Shown: positions 7,799 through 15,560, counted from the first letter of the stretch. The stretch is DNA of 18,819 nt from CAYRMV01 sp964425255 (GCA_964425255.1 CAYRMV010000061.1:1-18819), one strand, 5' to 3'. Notes: generated by a model not told the origin, from the letters alone. Program-made: numbers and translations.

Positions 7799-9410
7799 TT
7801 TTATTGTCGTTTACGAGTTGATTTGCCAGTTGAAATCCAAGATCGAATGCTTCTTCGAAAAGCGAAAATCCAACGTCATCTGTATGTGCAAAATGAATAT
7901 GTTGAAACGATTTTTGCTGCTTGAGTCGCTTTGGATTTGTCAAGTAATTGATTCCAGGTGAAACCATTCCATGTCCCCACAAGCGAACTTCCATATATTG
8001 AATATGGTTTTCTATGTCTGGATAAATCGAACGGATTTGGTCTAAAATTTCTTCTTTTAGTGCTTCATCACTTTTCTGAAGGTACTCAGCGCGTAACTTT
8101 TTAGCTTCATTTTGATTTAACGCTTTGTAAAAAGTAAGCAATGTATTTCCATTTGGACGACTCATTTGTTGATTCAAATTGTGAATGTAACCAAGTGTTT
8201 CGTGTTCAAAGATGATGTTGTCCCAAGCAAGTGGAGCGCCACTAAAGTCGGAAAACGGGGTGATTTCAATGGTGGCAACCCACCAAGGTTGGTGGGAAGG
8301 AATCAGCCAATTTTTCGAAGTTATTTCTTTTAATAAATGTTTGCGAATGTGAATCGGAACACATAAAATCAATTCCTTTGCTTCAAAAGTCATTTCTTGG
8401 TTTGTTTTCCAATTTTTGGTGTGGACCAGATATGAATCGTTTTCCGTTTTTTGAATTTGGCGTACTAGTGTGTTTAACTTTCCGCGATTACCAAGTGAAT
8501 TCGCAAGCTTTTGAGCTAGAAATCCATTTCCTTCTGGCCAAGTTAATAAGGAATTTGCATCACAATTTTTACTACTTCCTCTGCGTGCTGCAAAATAATG
8601 GATTCCCGCGAAAGCTGAAATGTGAGCTGTGTCTTGACCATAATCATCTCGGCAGCAATAATTCAAGTACCAATCCAAAGACCGAGATCGGAATTGATTT
8701 TCATCCAAAAATTGAGCAAAGGAAATATGATCTAATCCCTGATACTTGGGATCTAAACTTGAAAATCTGTTTGGAATTGAAAAAATAGGTTTGCCATCCG
8801 AACCGATTTCGTTCTTATAAAAATCCATGCGATGAAAAAATCGATCCCATGTTTTCTTTTCTTCTGGAAATAATTTGACCAAACTTTCAACGAGTCCATC
8901 GTGCCATTTTCCATGAATAAATAAGCGATCTTCGGGTTCGTGACACAAAAAATCTTCCTTGTAATAAGGAATTCCATCGTGAGAGAAATGCGTAATAATT
9001 CCTGTTTTATGTAAAAATTGAAGTAGGGGAGAATTCTCTTTATTTTGAATCGGCAAATAATGAGCGCCTTGCGGAAATTTACCCGTTTTTGTTTCTCCAT
9101 ATTGCGCATTTCCACCAAATTGACTTTCCATTTCCAACAAAAGGAAGTCAGAATTTCCTGCTTCTTGAAGATGATAAGCAACGGATAGCCCACTGATACC
9201 ACCACCAATGATGATTCGACGGTGTTTTTGAATATTTTCACCAATGCTAACTGGTTTTTGTTCACGGATTGCATGTGCAAAATGAATTGGAATACCACTT
9301 CGAACAAATTTCCATTTACGTTTCGGATTTTCACAAGCCAAAAGCAACTTGCTGTTAGTCAAAACTAACGAACCTATTGCAATTGATTGAATAAATTTTC
9401 TTCGATTCAT
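7782..9410 (-). CDS. FAD-dependent amine oxidase-like enzyme with Tat signal and lipobox
   Basis: This is a 542-aa flavoprotein. Residues 1-26 look like a Tat-dependent lipoprotein signal: MNRRKFIQ gives the twin arginine (R3-R4), a hydrophobic stretch follows, and LLAC (23-26) is a lipobox. Residues 66-80 hold the Rossmann dinucleotide motif (IIIGGGISGLSVAY), with E93 expected to bind the FAD ribose. FGGNAQYG (98-105) fits the flavin-containing amine oxidase/NAD(P)-binding group. The enzyme should fold with FAD in the cytoplasm, be exported and be lipid-anchored, and oxidise an amine or other substrate at the envelope. I chose the ATG at 9410, 1 nt after the preceding stop; the start at 9440 would overlap the upstream gene and displace the RR motif. 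Being next to a spermidine-synthase-like gene suggests a polyamine-type substrate, which is inferred. Confidence 0.9.
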   Translation of the reverse strand: MNRRKFIQSIAIGSLVLTNSKLLLACENPKRKWKFVRSGIPIHFAHAIREQKPVSIGENIQKHRRIIIGGGISGLSVAYHLQEAGNSDFLLLEMESQFGGNAQYGETKTGKFPQGAHYLPIQNKENSPLLQFLHKTGIITHFSHDGIPYYKEDFLCHEPEDRLFIHGKWHDGLVESLVKLFPEEKKTWDRFFHRMDFYKNEIGSDGKPIFSIPNRFSSLDPKYQGLDHISFAQFLDENQFRSRSLDWYLNYCCRDDYGQDTAHISAFAGIHYFAARRGSSKNCDANSLLTWPEGNGFLAQKLANSLGNRGKLNTLVRQIQKTENDSYLVHTKNWKTNQEMTFEAKELILCVPIHIRKHLLKEITSKNWLIPSHQPWWVATIEITPFSDFSGAPLAWDNIIFEHETLGYIHNLNQQMSRPNGNTLLTFYKALNQNEAKKLRAEYLQKSDEALKEEILDQIRSIYPDIENHIQYMEVRLWGHGMVSPGINYLTNPKRLKQQKSFQHIHFAHTDDVGFSLFEEAFDLGFQLANQLVNDNKNVDSL

Positions 9411-9411
9411 C

Positions 9412-10911
9412 TTATTGAAAATGATTCCATTCTGATTCAAAATAATGAACTAAGGCTTGGTTGTTTAAACGATTTATCTCTGTGGTTCGATAAGCAACAT
9501 CTTTTGGAAAGTAACACATCGACGAAAAAGCTTCAGGTGAAAAAAAGCGCAGATTTTTTGGTAAATGACTAAAGTTGGGACTTTTCGTTTTTTGTTTGGA
9601 AGCGATTACATATCCCCAATCCCCAAATGAGGGGATGAATGTATGATATGGTAAAATGTGTAATTGATTTATTTGCAGTGTGTTTGCAATGCACCAATAA
9701 GATTTCGGAGCCACAAATGGTGAAGTTGATTGAACCACCAAAGCACCAGTTTCATCCAAATGTTTGCTTACTTCATGGTAGAATTGATCGGTATACAATT
9801 TACCCAAAGAGAAATTAGAAGGGTCAGGCAAATCGATCAGGATGACATCATAGATTTGAGAAGTTTGCTTTAACCAAACAAAAGCGTCTTCATTTTTGAT
9901 TGCTAATTTAGAACTAAATAAAGCTGAATCGTTGAGTTTGTTTAGTTCAGAATTGTGTTTGAACAAGCGAATCATTTCTGGATCCAGATCAACTAGTTGA
10001 ATTTCTTTGATTGTTGGATACTTCAACAATTCACGAACAGCGAAACCATCACCACCACCTAAAATCAGTATTTTTTTTGCATCAGGAACCAATGACATAA
10101 TCGGATGGACAAGTGCTTCGTGATACCGATATTCATCCGCTGAATAGAATTGTAAATTTCCATTTAGGAATAATTTGGTCCCGTTTTTATCGGAAGTTAA
10201 AGTGATTCGTTGGTAAGGTGTAGATTTGGAGAAAATTACTTTTTCATCGTAAGCTTGGTCTTCCGTGTAGCTTAGAATTTCGTCACCAAAAACAAAAGAT
10301 GTCAGTAAAACAAACAAACTGAAAATTCCGATTACTTGATATGAACGAATTCGTTTCATTTTAATTTTTCGATTGAAAATCAAAATGAGTGCAATGATGA
10401 CATTGAGTATTCCGAAAAAAAGCGACGTTTTTATCAAGCCCAATTGCGGAACAAAAAACAAAGGAAAAGCCAAGGAAGCGAGCAATGCACCCGCGTAGTC
10501 GAATGAAAAGATGTGCGAAACTAGGTCTTTGAAGTCAAACTCGTCTTTTAAAATCCGCATCATGAGTGGAATTTCGAGTCCTACTAGAATCCCTATTGCT
10601 GTTATCAATAGATATATAAATAGCCGAAATGATTCGAGTTGGTCAAAAAGAACATACAAAAGAGTGCTACTAAATCCGCCTAACAACCCGACGATTATTT
10701 CAACGACAATAAATGTTTCCAGAATTTTTTTCTGTACGAATTTTGAAAAGTAGGAACCGATCCCCATCGAAAAAAGGTAAACTCCAATAATCGTAGAAAA
10801 CTGAGTGATAGAATCTCCCAGGAGATAACTGGCAAGAGTACCGGCTATCAATTCATAAATTAGTCCACAAGTTGCAATGACTGCAACCGAGATCAAAAAA
10901 AGAAAACGCAT
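9412..10911 (-). CDS. Membrane-embedded spermidine synthase-like aminopropyltransferase
   Basis: This is a 499-aa fusion of an N-terminal membrane domain (residues 1-208, about seven TM helices, with SFDYAGALLASLAFPLF at 136-152) and a C-terminal spermidine-synthase fold. The enzymatic part shows NGNLQFYSADEYRYHE (250-265), resembling the substrate loop of spermidine synthases; the nucleotide motif ILILGGGDG (281-289) with acidic D308/D310; and IDLPDP (359-364) followed by LYTDQFY (372-378). Classical spermidine synthase moves an aminopropyl group from decarboxylated S-adenosylmethionine to putrescine; membrane-fused forms have uncertain acceptors. I chose the ATG at 10911, 7 nt after the DUF350 stop, because a start at 10956 would run 38 nt into the DUF350 gene. 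No SAM decarboxylase gene is seen in the window. Confidence 0.92.
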   Translation of the reverse strand: MRFLFLISVAVIATCGLIYELIAGTLASYLLGDSITQFSTIIGVYLFSMGIGSYFSKFVQKKILETFIVVEIIVGLLGGFSSTLLYVLFDQLESFRLFIYLLITAIGILVGLEIPLMMRILKDEFDFKDLVSHIFSFDYAGALLASLAFPLFFVPQLGLIKTSLFFGILNVIIALILIFNRKIKMKRIRSYQVIGIFSLFVLLTSFVFGDEILSYTEDQAYDEKVIFSKSTPYQRITLTSDKNGTKLFLNGNLQFYSADEYRYHEALVHPIMSLVPDAKKILILGGGDGFAVRELLKYPTIKEIQLVDLDPEMIRLFKHNSELNKLNDSALFSSKLAIKNEDAFVWLKQTSQIYDVILIDLPDPSNFSLGKLYTDQFYHEVSKHLDETGALVVQSTSPFVAPKSYWCIANTLQINQLHILPYHTFIPSFGDWGYVIASKQKTKSPNFSHLPKNLRFFSPEAFSSMCYFPKDVAYRTTEINRLNNQALVHYFESEWNHFQ

Positions 10912-10918
10912 AAATTCA

Positions 10919-11134
10919 TCAATGTATAGCAGATGCAATAATGATAGCAATAGCAATCATAAAAGCAGCAGCAACAACAGCAATTGCCATGTTTTTCTTT
11001 TCAATTAACTCTTTCCATAAATTTTCGGGTGTGACTTTTTCAATGATCCAAAAGGATACAAAAAGGATAGCAATACCAATAAAAGAGTATAAGATGGAAG
11101 CAATTACATACTTCATTTGGATTAATTCATTCAT
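10919..11134 (-). CDS. DUF350 (YjfL-like) small membrane protein
   Basis: This is a 71-aa protein with two TM helices (about 8-31 and 49-69) joined by a polar loop, TPENLWKELIEKKNMA (35-50). A TP-x-x-LWKE-x-x-EK-x-N loop followed by an Ala/Ile-rich helix ending in AIH matches what I know of the DUF350 family. DUF350 genes often accompany spermidine-synthase-like and DUF4178 genes, and in E. coli yjfL sits near a glutathionylspermidine-synthase-like gene; the molecular role is unknown. It is 9 nt downstream of the 59-aa gene and 7 nt upstream of the synthase gene. The ATG at 11134 is used; a second Met at residue 7 is possible. Confidence 0.85.
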   Translation of the reverse strand: MNELIQMKYVIASILYSFIGIAILFVSFWIIEKVTPENLWKELIEKKNMAIAVVAAAFMIAIAIIIASAIH

Positions 11135-11143
11135 CGTTTTTTT

Positions 11144-11323
11144 TTATTTATGGTGATAAAAATAGTGAGTTCTAACTCCTCGATTATATCGAACGTCTTT
11201 TGTGTCAATATCATTAAAAAATGAAATACCAATGTAGTTTAAAACAAAAAACAACAGGATGAAAATGACATAAAAATAGACATTGATTTTGTATCGAAAA
11301 AAAGCATCAATAAAAGTTTTCAT
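11144..11323 (-). CDS. 59-aa single-TM protein in the DUF4178-DUF350 operon
   Basis: This small gene is short enough to be missed by a 60-residue cutoff. The ATG (11323-11321) overlaps the TGA (11322-11320) of the DUF4178 gene as ATGA, and the TAA is 9 nt before the DUF350 start, so it fills the gap exactly and is very probably translated. The protein begins MKTFIDAFFRYKI, has one hydrophobic helix (about 15-36) and ends in a polar, aromatic and basic tail (DVRYNRGVRTHYFYHHK). The positive N-terminus suggests N-in topology with the tail outside. I do not recognise a family. Its position suggests an accessory subunit of the membrane complex formed by its neighbours. Confidence 0.75.
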   Translation of the reverse strand: MKTFIDAFFRYKINVYFYVIFILLFFVLNYIGISFFNDIDTKDVRYNRGVRTHYFYHHK

Positions 11324-12612
11324 TCGTTAAAGTGTTTAGAAAATGTATCGTATTCTTCTCCTCGTTTTTTGTGGTTAAAATAGTCTCCCCAAAAACCTAA
11401 AATAACATTGATCACAACAATCCATATAACTAAAAACCAGAATACAGACCAGCTTCCTTTTTGAGTTGTTAAATAAAAATCAATTCTCTTTGAATCGATC
11501 CCGGCGGCTTGTAGTGGAGTTGCTTCTAAGACATACGTTCCAGCGTCCACATATTGAATGTTTCCGTTGATGTCTGTGTCACCCTCCGACCAGTTTTCAC
11601 CATCAGTTTGACCAAAGTAATACTCAAGTTCCATGTCGAAATAGCGTTCTTCACCCGTTTTAGTGTTGATGAGTGCCATGTCAGAATACACCCATTCATT
11701 ATTCAAACCATCTGCTTTGGCACGAATGTTCAGAATGCTATTGTCGTATTTTATTTCAAATGGATCAGAAGTTATGGTTTCTGAATTATTCGTTTGAACA
11801 GATAGATGTCCGTCGATAATGGATTGGGTAGGGAAAAAACTTTGCCAAAATGTCATCCCGACAATCATTGTTGCAATCAGAAGCAAGCTCATCCAACGAA
11901 AAGATTTTCCATCAATCGGGAAGTAAAATGGTTGATGGGCAACATATCCTTTTCTTTTTGGGAAATCAAATTTTTCTTCAAAACATTTTTCTAAATCGAC
12001 CGAAAACATATATTCGCCTAGATAAAATCGAAGATTTGGATCTTTACTATTTTCTTCCCAAATTAATACTTGATTGTAATATACAAATTCGCGTACTTTA
12101 TTTTCATTGTCTTCGTAAAAAGGAAAATTGAAACAGCCTTTCGCATCGATAATTTCAACAGTATAATTGTGTTGAAAATCGTATTCAATTTTTTGGTAAG
12201 TTACATTGTACTGATTTCGAACATTTTTTTTCGTTCTCTTTACCTCAGGAAGGTATTTTAAAACAGTCCAATGACCATTGAAAAAACTGAGGTATAAATT
12301 AGGCAAAGTAGGATGAGTTAGAAAATACTCAATCCAAATGGCTAGTTTATCTTCTTTTTCTCTTTTGATCACATAACCCGAAATCACATATTTTTCTCCT
12401 TCCCATTGAAAAGATGTTTCAAGAGGCAAAAGAAAATCAATTGATTGCTTTGCAAGTAAATTTTTTCGTAAAACCAATTGATCTCCATTTCGATAAATGG
12501 AACGACAGTTTGTACAAACCGAGCAACTCTCCGCTTCAGAGAATGGAAAGTTATTGTTTGTTGAACAATTAGGACAGAGTGACTTAAGTGATTCCAATGT
12601 TAGTTTCTTCAA
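11320..12612 (-). CDS. Zinc-ribbon DUF4178 membrane protein
   Basis: This is a 430-aa protein with an N-terminal zinc ribbon (C13, C16, then C30/C33/C36). A DUF4178-like beta domain follows (about 55-210; signature FQWEGEKYVISGYV, WIEYFL and FFNGHW). There are two TM helices (about 240-258 and 389-406) flanking a 130-residue beta-rich segment that probably lies outside the cytoplasmic membrane. The start is a TTG at 12612: an in-frame TAA occurs 9 nt upstream and no ATG occurs before the zinc ribbon. DUF4178 proteins are known mainly from gene neighbourhoods with DUF350 and spermidine-synthase-like proteins; their function is undetermined. It is coupled to the 59-aa gene by ATGA. No clear promoter lies in the 49-nt gap upstream, so transcription may start at the DUF4412-like gene. 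Confidence 0.87.
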   Translation of the reverse strand: MKKLTLESLKSLCPNCSTNNNFPFSEAESCSVCTNCRSIYRNGDQLVLRKNLLAKQSIDFLLPLETSFQWEGEKYVISGYVIKREKEDKLAIWIEYFLTHPTLPNLYLSFFNGHWTVLKYLPEVKRTKKNVRNQYNVTYQKIEYDFQHNYTVEIIDAKGCFNFPFYEDNENKVREFVYYNQVLIWEENSKDPNLRFYLGEYMFSVDLEKCFEEKFDFPKRKGYVAHQPFYFPIDGKSFRWMSLLLIATMIVGMTFWQSFFPTQSIIDGHLSVQTNNSETITSDPFEIKYDNSILNIRAKADGLNNEWVYSDMALINTKTGEERYFDMELEYYFGQTDGENWSEGDTDINGNIQYVDAGTYVLEATPLQAAGIDSKRIDFYLTTQKGSWSVFWFLVIWIVVINVILGFWGDYFNHKKRGEEYDTFSKHFNE

Positions 12613-12661
12613 ACTGAGTTAAAGCGTAAAATATTACTTGTTTTCGAAAGTGAAAATTCAG

Positions 12662-13300
12662 TTACAAGCCATTGTTAATTTCATCCATTGTCTTCACGTC
12701 AAATCCCTTTGGTACTTTCATTTTGAAAATTTTCTTGTTGACCTTAGTTTCAATTTCAGTAACAGTAAATTCGATTACAATTCCATTTTGATACGTTTGA
12801 ATATACATGGGGAAGCCTGGGATTTTTGAATCGAACACCGTTTGTCCTTTTGTGTAAACAGAAACTTGATCCGTATACCAAACTTCAAGTTCATTTCCTT
12901 CTTGATCAATTACAAGGGCTTTTTTACAAGTATAACCAGCGATTTCTCTCTGTCCATCCACCAATTGAACTTCATTTTGATTGTTTTCAATTTCTTTTTG
13001 ATTTGTTTCTACATCCGTCCAAACAGCCATTTTTTGTCCCATCATTTCGGTCATCACGAGTGATTTGGAAGAGTTTTCATCTGTAATAGTTGTAATCACT
13101 CCAAGCATACCAAAATTTAGTTCTAAATGTGCTTTTCCAGGCATGAAACTCAAATTCATGTATGCATCTTGAAACATAGACTCAACACTGGGATCATCCA
13201 CTCCGTGATAAATCAAATCATACTTGACTACACCTTGTTTTATTTGAGAAAATGATGGAAATAAAACGATGAAAAACAGAACGAGAGAAAGGAAACGCAT
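12662..13300 (-). CDS. Secreted DUF4412-like protein
   Basis: This is a 212-aa protein with a clear Sec signal peptide (about 1-18, MRFLSLVLFFIVLFPSFSQ). It has a beta-rich body typical of DUF4412/GLPGLI-like proteins of Bacteroidota: an early G-x-V-x-Y-x-L-x-Y strand, an IAGYTCKKAL segment (about 120-129), and EVWYT. These are thought to be envelope proteins of unknown function. A TAGGTTTG promoter box lies upstream. Its stop is 49 nt from the DUF4178 start with no clear terminator between, so it may be the first gene of the operon. The family assignment rests on recalled pattern similarity; the secretion call is stronger. Confidence 0.82.
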   Translation of the reverse strand: MRFLSLVLFFIVLFPSFSQIKQGVVKYDLIYHGVDDPSVESMFQDAYMNLSFMPGKAHLELNFGMLGVITTITDENSSKSLVMTEMMGQKMAVWTDVETNQKEIENNQNEVQLVDGQREIAGYTCKKALVIDQEGNELEVWYTDQVSVYTKGQTVFDSKIPGFPMYIQTYQNGIVIEFTVTEIETKVNKKIFKMKVPKGFDVKTMDEINNGL

Positions 13301-13322
13301 ACTTTTTAGATTTATTATTTTT

Positions 13323-13330
13323 CAAACCTA
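13323..13330 (-). promoter_or_regulatory. -7 promoter box of the minus-strand operon
   Basis: Reading on the minus strand, TAGGTTTG (13330 to 13323) is a perfect TAnnTTTG -7 element, 22 nt before the ATG at 13300. No well-spaced -33 TTTG was seen. It is the only good promoter match found upstream of the DUF4412-DUF4178-DUF350 gene set. Confidence 0.65.
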
Positions 13331-13423
13331 CCAATTTTTTTCAATTGTTTTTTATTTTTTTTAGTTTCGACGAAGGATTTTTTTAATTGAATCGTCAAAT
13401 AGAAAATCACTAAAACTGAAAAG

Positions 13424-14812
13424 ATGAACAAAAACAACTTGTATTCGATCCTTCTCCTAGTGTTAGGAGGTATTAGCATTGCTGCTGGAACATTGGATTT
13501 AGATTCCCTTTTTAATTACGAAAATCAAGGTAAACCAACGTATATCACCAAAGATAATACCCCTGGAAACAATGCCATTGAAAACGAAGTGGCAACTTTG
13601 GGAAGAGTGCTTTTTTATGACAAAAAAATGTCTTTAAACGAAACGATTTCTTGTAGTAGTTGTCATCATCAAGAATTCGCCTTTGGTGATACTGCTGTTC
13701 TAAGCAAAGGATTTGAAAATGGTTTAACCGGCCGACATTCCATGCGTTTAGTGAATGCGCGTTTTGGAGATGAAGTGAAGTTTTTCTGGAACGAGCGCGT
13801 TAATTCCTTGGAAGATCAAACAACTAAACCCATTCAAGATCATATCGAAATGGGATTTAGTGGAACAAATGGTCAACCAACCATCGATTCTTTAATCAAT
13901 CGTTTAGAGACCATTTCGTATTACAATTTGCTTTTTGAATGGGCATTTGGGGACAATCAGATCACAGAAGCAAGAATTCAAAAGGCTTTGGCACAATTTG
14001 TTAGAAGTATTCAATCATTTGATTCTAAGTTTGATGTTGGTAGGGCACAAGCGGCTAATGATGGGCAACCTTTTCCTAATTTTTCGCAACTTGAAAATCA
14101 AGGAAAACAACTCTTTTTAACTCCACCTCCAAACGGAGCAGGTTGTCAAGGCTGTCATCGAGCACCTGAATTTGATATTGATCCCGCTACGTTGAACAAT
14201 GGTGTGATTGCGGTGGCTGGTTCACCAACAGAAATCGATTTATTCAATACGAAAGCACCTTCGTTGCGGAATTTATTCAATCCAAATGGAACTTTAAACG
14301 GCCCGATGATGCACAATGGTGTTTTTACATCCATCCAACAAGTGATTAATCATTACAATCAAGTTCCTCAAAATCCATTGAATACCAATTTAGATCCTAG
14401 GGTTCAAGGTCAAGGTGGAAACCTACAATTGACGCAAGCGGAACAAAATGCGTTGATTGCGTTTCTTCAAACCTTAACGGGGTCAGCTGTTTACACCGAT
14501 GAACGTTGGTCAAACCCTTTTGATGCAAATGGAAATCTCACTTTAACGGGAGGAAATCTTTCGGTGAATGAACTTTCAACAAGTACCTTAGCTGTTTTTC
14601 CAAATCCAACGTCTACTTTTGTTCAAGTAACTTGGGAAGATCATGCTTTTTATTGGCAAGTTATCGATCAACAGGGGAAAAAGATTCAAACAGGTTATGG
14701 AAATCAGCAAACTAAAATTTCACTTCAACACGAAAAATCGGGTCTTTACTGGATTCAAGTGACGGATGTCGAAACAGGTATAAATCAACAACACCGCATG
14801 TTTAAACAATAA
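13424..14812 (+). CDS. Di-haem cytochrome c peroxidase/MauG-like protein with T9SS sorting domain
   Basis: This is a 462-aa exported haem protein. Residues 1-22 form a signal peptide. Two c-type haem sites are seen: CSSCH (77-81) in the N-terminal peroxidase domain and CQGCH (241-245) in the second domain. A Met pair in GPMMHNGVF (293-301) may give the axial ligand of the second haem. The last about 75 residues (388-462) form a type IX secretion sorting domain (LAVFPNPTS, GLYWIQVTD, basic end), so the enzyme is expected at the cell surface or outside the cell. Such enzymes reduce hydrogen peroxide or oxidise a partner using two haems. The gene is 8 nt before an ECF sigma gene, which suggests co-transcription. 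The natural electron donor is unknown. Confidence 0.95.
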   Translation: MNKNNLYSILLLVLGGISIAAGTLDLDSLFNYENQGKPTYITKDNTPGNNAIENEVATLGRVLFYDKKMSLNETISCSSCHHQEFAFGDTAVLSKGFENGLTGRHSMRLVNARFGDEVKFFWNERVNSLEDQTTKPIQDHIEMGFSGTNGQPTIDSLINRLETISYYNLLFEWAFGDNQITEARIQKALAQFVRSIQSFDSKFDVGRAQAANDGQPFPNFSQLENQGKQLFLTPPPNGAGCQGCHRAPEFDIDPATLNNGVIAVAGSPTEIDLFNTKAPSLRNLFNPNGTLNGPMMHNGVFTSIQQVINHYNQVPQNPLNTNLDPRVQGQGGNLQLTQAEQNALIAFLQTLTGSAVYTDERWSNPFDANGNLTLTGGNLSVNELSTSTLAVFPNPTSTFVQVTWEDHAFYWQVIDQQGKKIQTGYGNQQTKISLQHEKSGLYWIQVTDVETGINQQHRMFKQ

Positions 14813-14820
14813 TTCTTTCC

Positions 14821-15339
14821 TTGAAAACATTTGATCAGCTGTATCATCTTCAAAAAAAGCGTGTTTACAATCTTGCTTTACATTATTCATTGTCTGAAGA
14901 TGATGCAGCTGATATTACACAAGAAGTGTTTATCAAAGTGTATGAAAATTTGCATTTATTTAAAAATGAATCGGATACAAAAACGTGGGTTTATCGAATT
15001 ACAGTAAACACATGTATTGATTTTTTGCGAAGAAAAAAAAGGAAAAATTGGTTGGAATGGCTTTACACCAAAGAAAAAGATTACGAAGAAAAGCTTCATC
15101 CTGGAATTTCATTGGAGAACAAAGAACTGGGAATTCACCTATTCAAAGTCATCGATTCACTTCCGGAAAATCAAAAAAACTGCTTCATTTTGTATGAAAT
15201 AGAACAATTGAAACAACAAGAAATTGCAGCAATTTTGAAAATTAACCTCAAAGCTGTCGAATCCTTGTTGACGCGAGCAAGAAAAAAATTAAAAGAAGAA
15301 TTAAAATCAGAACGATCATGGAAAACTGGAACGAAGTAA
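14821..15339 (+). CDS. ECF RNA polymerase sigma factor
   Basis: This is a 172-aa extracytoplasmic-function sigma-70 protein. Region 2 spans about residues 5-75 (DDAADITQEVFIKVYENL for core binding; TWVYRITVNTCIDFLRR for -10 recognition). Region 4 spans about 107-160 (IDSLPENQKNCFILYEIE; a helix-turn-helix in QQEIAAILKINLKAVESLLTRAR, here quoted in parts: QQEIAAIL, KAVESLLTRAR). The start is a TTG at 14821: the frame has a stop at 14803, no ATG lies between, and region 2 begins at once. It starts 8 nt after the peroxidase stop and overlaps the next gene by 22 nt. The single-TM protein after it is probably its anti-sigma factor. Confidence 0.93.
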   Translation: MKTFDQLYHLQKKRVYNLALHYSLSEDDAADITQEVFIKVYENLHLFKNESDTKTWVYRITVNTCIDFLRRKKRKNWLEWLYTKEKDYEEKLHPGISLENKELGIHLFKVIDSLPENQKNCFILYEIEQLKQQEIAAILKINLKAVESLLTRARKKLKEELKSERSWKTGTK

Positions 15340-15560
15340 TCAATTCAATCGTGAAACAGACGCCACCCGACTGGATTTTAACACGAATCGAGGCTAAATT
15401 AGCAGATACAAACAAACAAGTTGTACGATTTCAATGGGCTACATTGGTCTGTTTGGTACTATTAATTTTATCTAATACGTTGATCAAAAAACAGGATTTG
15501 AATGAAAGTCAATCACCTTTTGAATCCAATTCTATTCATTTATATTCGTCAGAGTCATGA
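15318..15560 (+). CDS. Short single-TM protein, likely CnrY-like anti-sigma factor
   Basis: This is an 80-aa protein with a short cytoplasmic N-terminus (1-38, MENWNEVINSIVKQTPPDWI), one TM helix (about 39-56, WATLVCLVLLILSNTLI) and a 24-residue outer tail. It overlaps the sigma gene by 22 nt and the next gene by ATGA. Size and layout match CnrY of the CnrYXH system (about 95 aa; a short N-terminal segment that wraps the sigma factor). No zinc-binding ASD motif (HxxxCxxC) is present, so a canonical zinc anti-sigma domain is excluded. The function is inferred from position and layout. Confidence 0.78.
   Translation: MENWNEVINSIVKQTPPDWILTRIEAKLADTNKQVVRFQWATLVCLVLLILSNTLIKKQDLNESQSPFESNSIHLYSSES

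Noticed and set aside
9411..9440. Earlier ATG at 9440 for the FAD enzyme
   Set aside because: It would overlap the synthase gene by 29 nt and put ten residues before the twin-arginine motif; the ATG at 9410 directly starts MNRRKFIQ.
10912..10956. Earlier start at 10956 for the spermidine-synthase-like protein
   Set aside because: It would run 38 nt into the DUF350 gene; the ATG at 10911 fits 7 nt after its stop and begins a clean TM helix.
10941..11156. A 71-codon plus-strand frame opposite the DUF350 gene
   Set aside because: It is a reverse-complement shadow of the Ala/Ile-rich helix codons; the minus-strand frame fits the operon and the family.
12613..12661. Terminator between the DUF4412-like and DUF4178 genes
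   Set aside because: Only short complementary pieces (ACTGA/TCAGT, GTAA/TTAC) occur and no T-tract follows, so no terminator is supported.
15318..15560. A canonical zinc-binding anti-sigma domain in the 80-aa protein
   Set aside because: It has no HxxxCxxC motif and only one Cys, which is in the TM helix.
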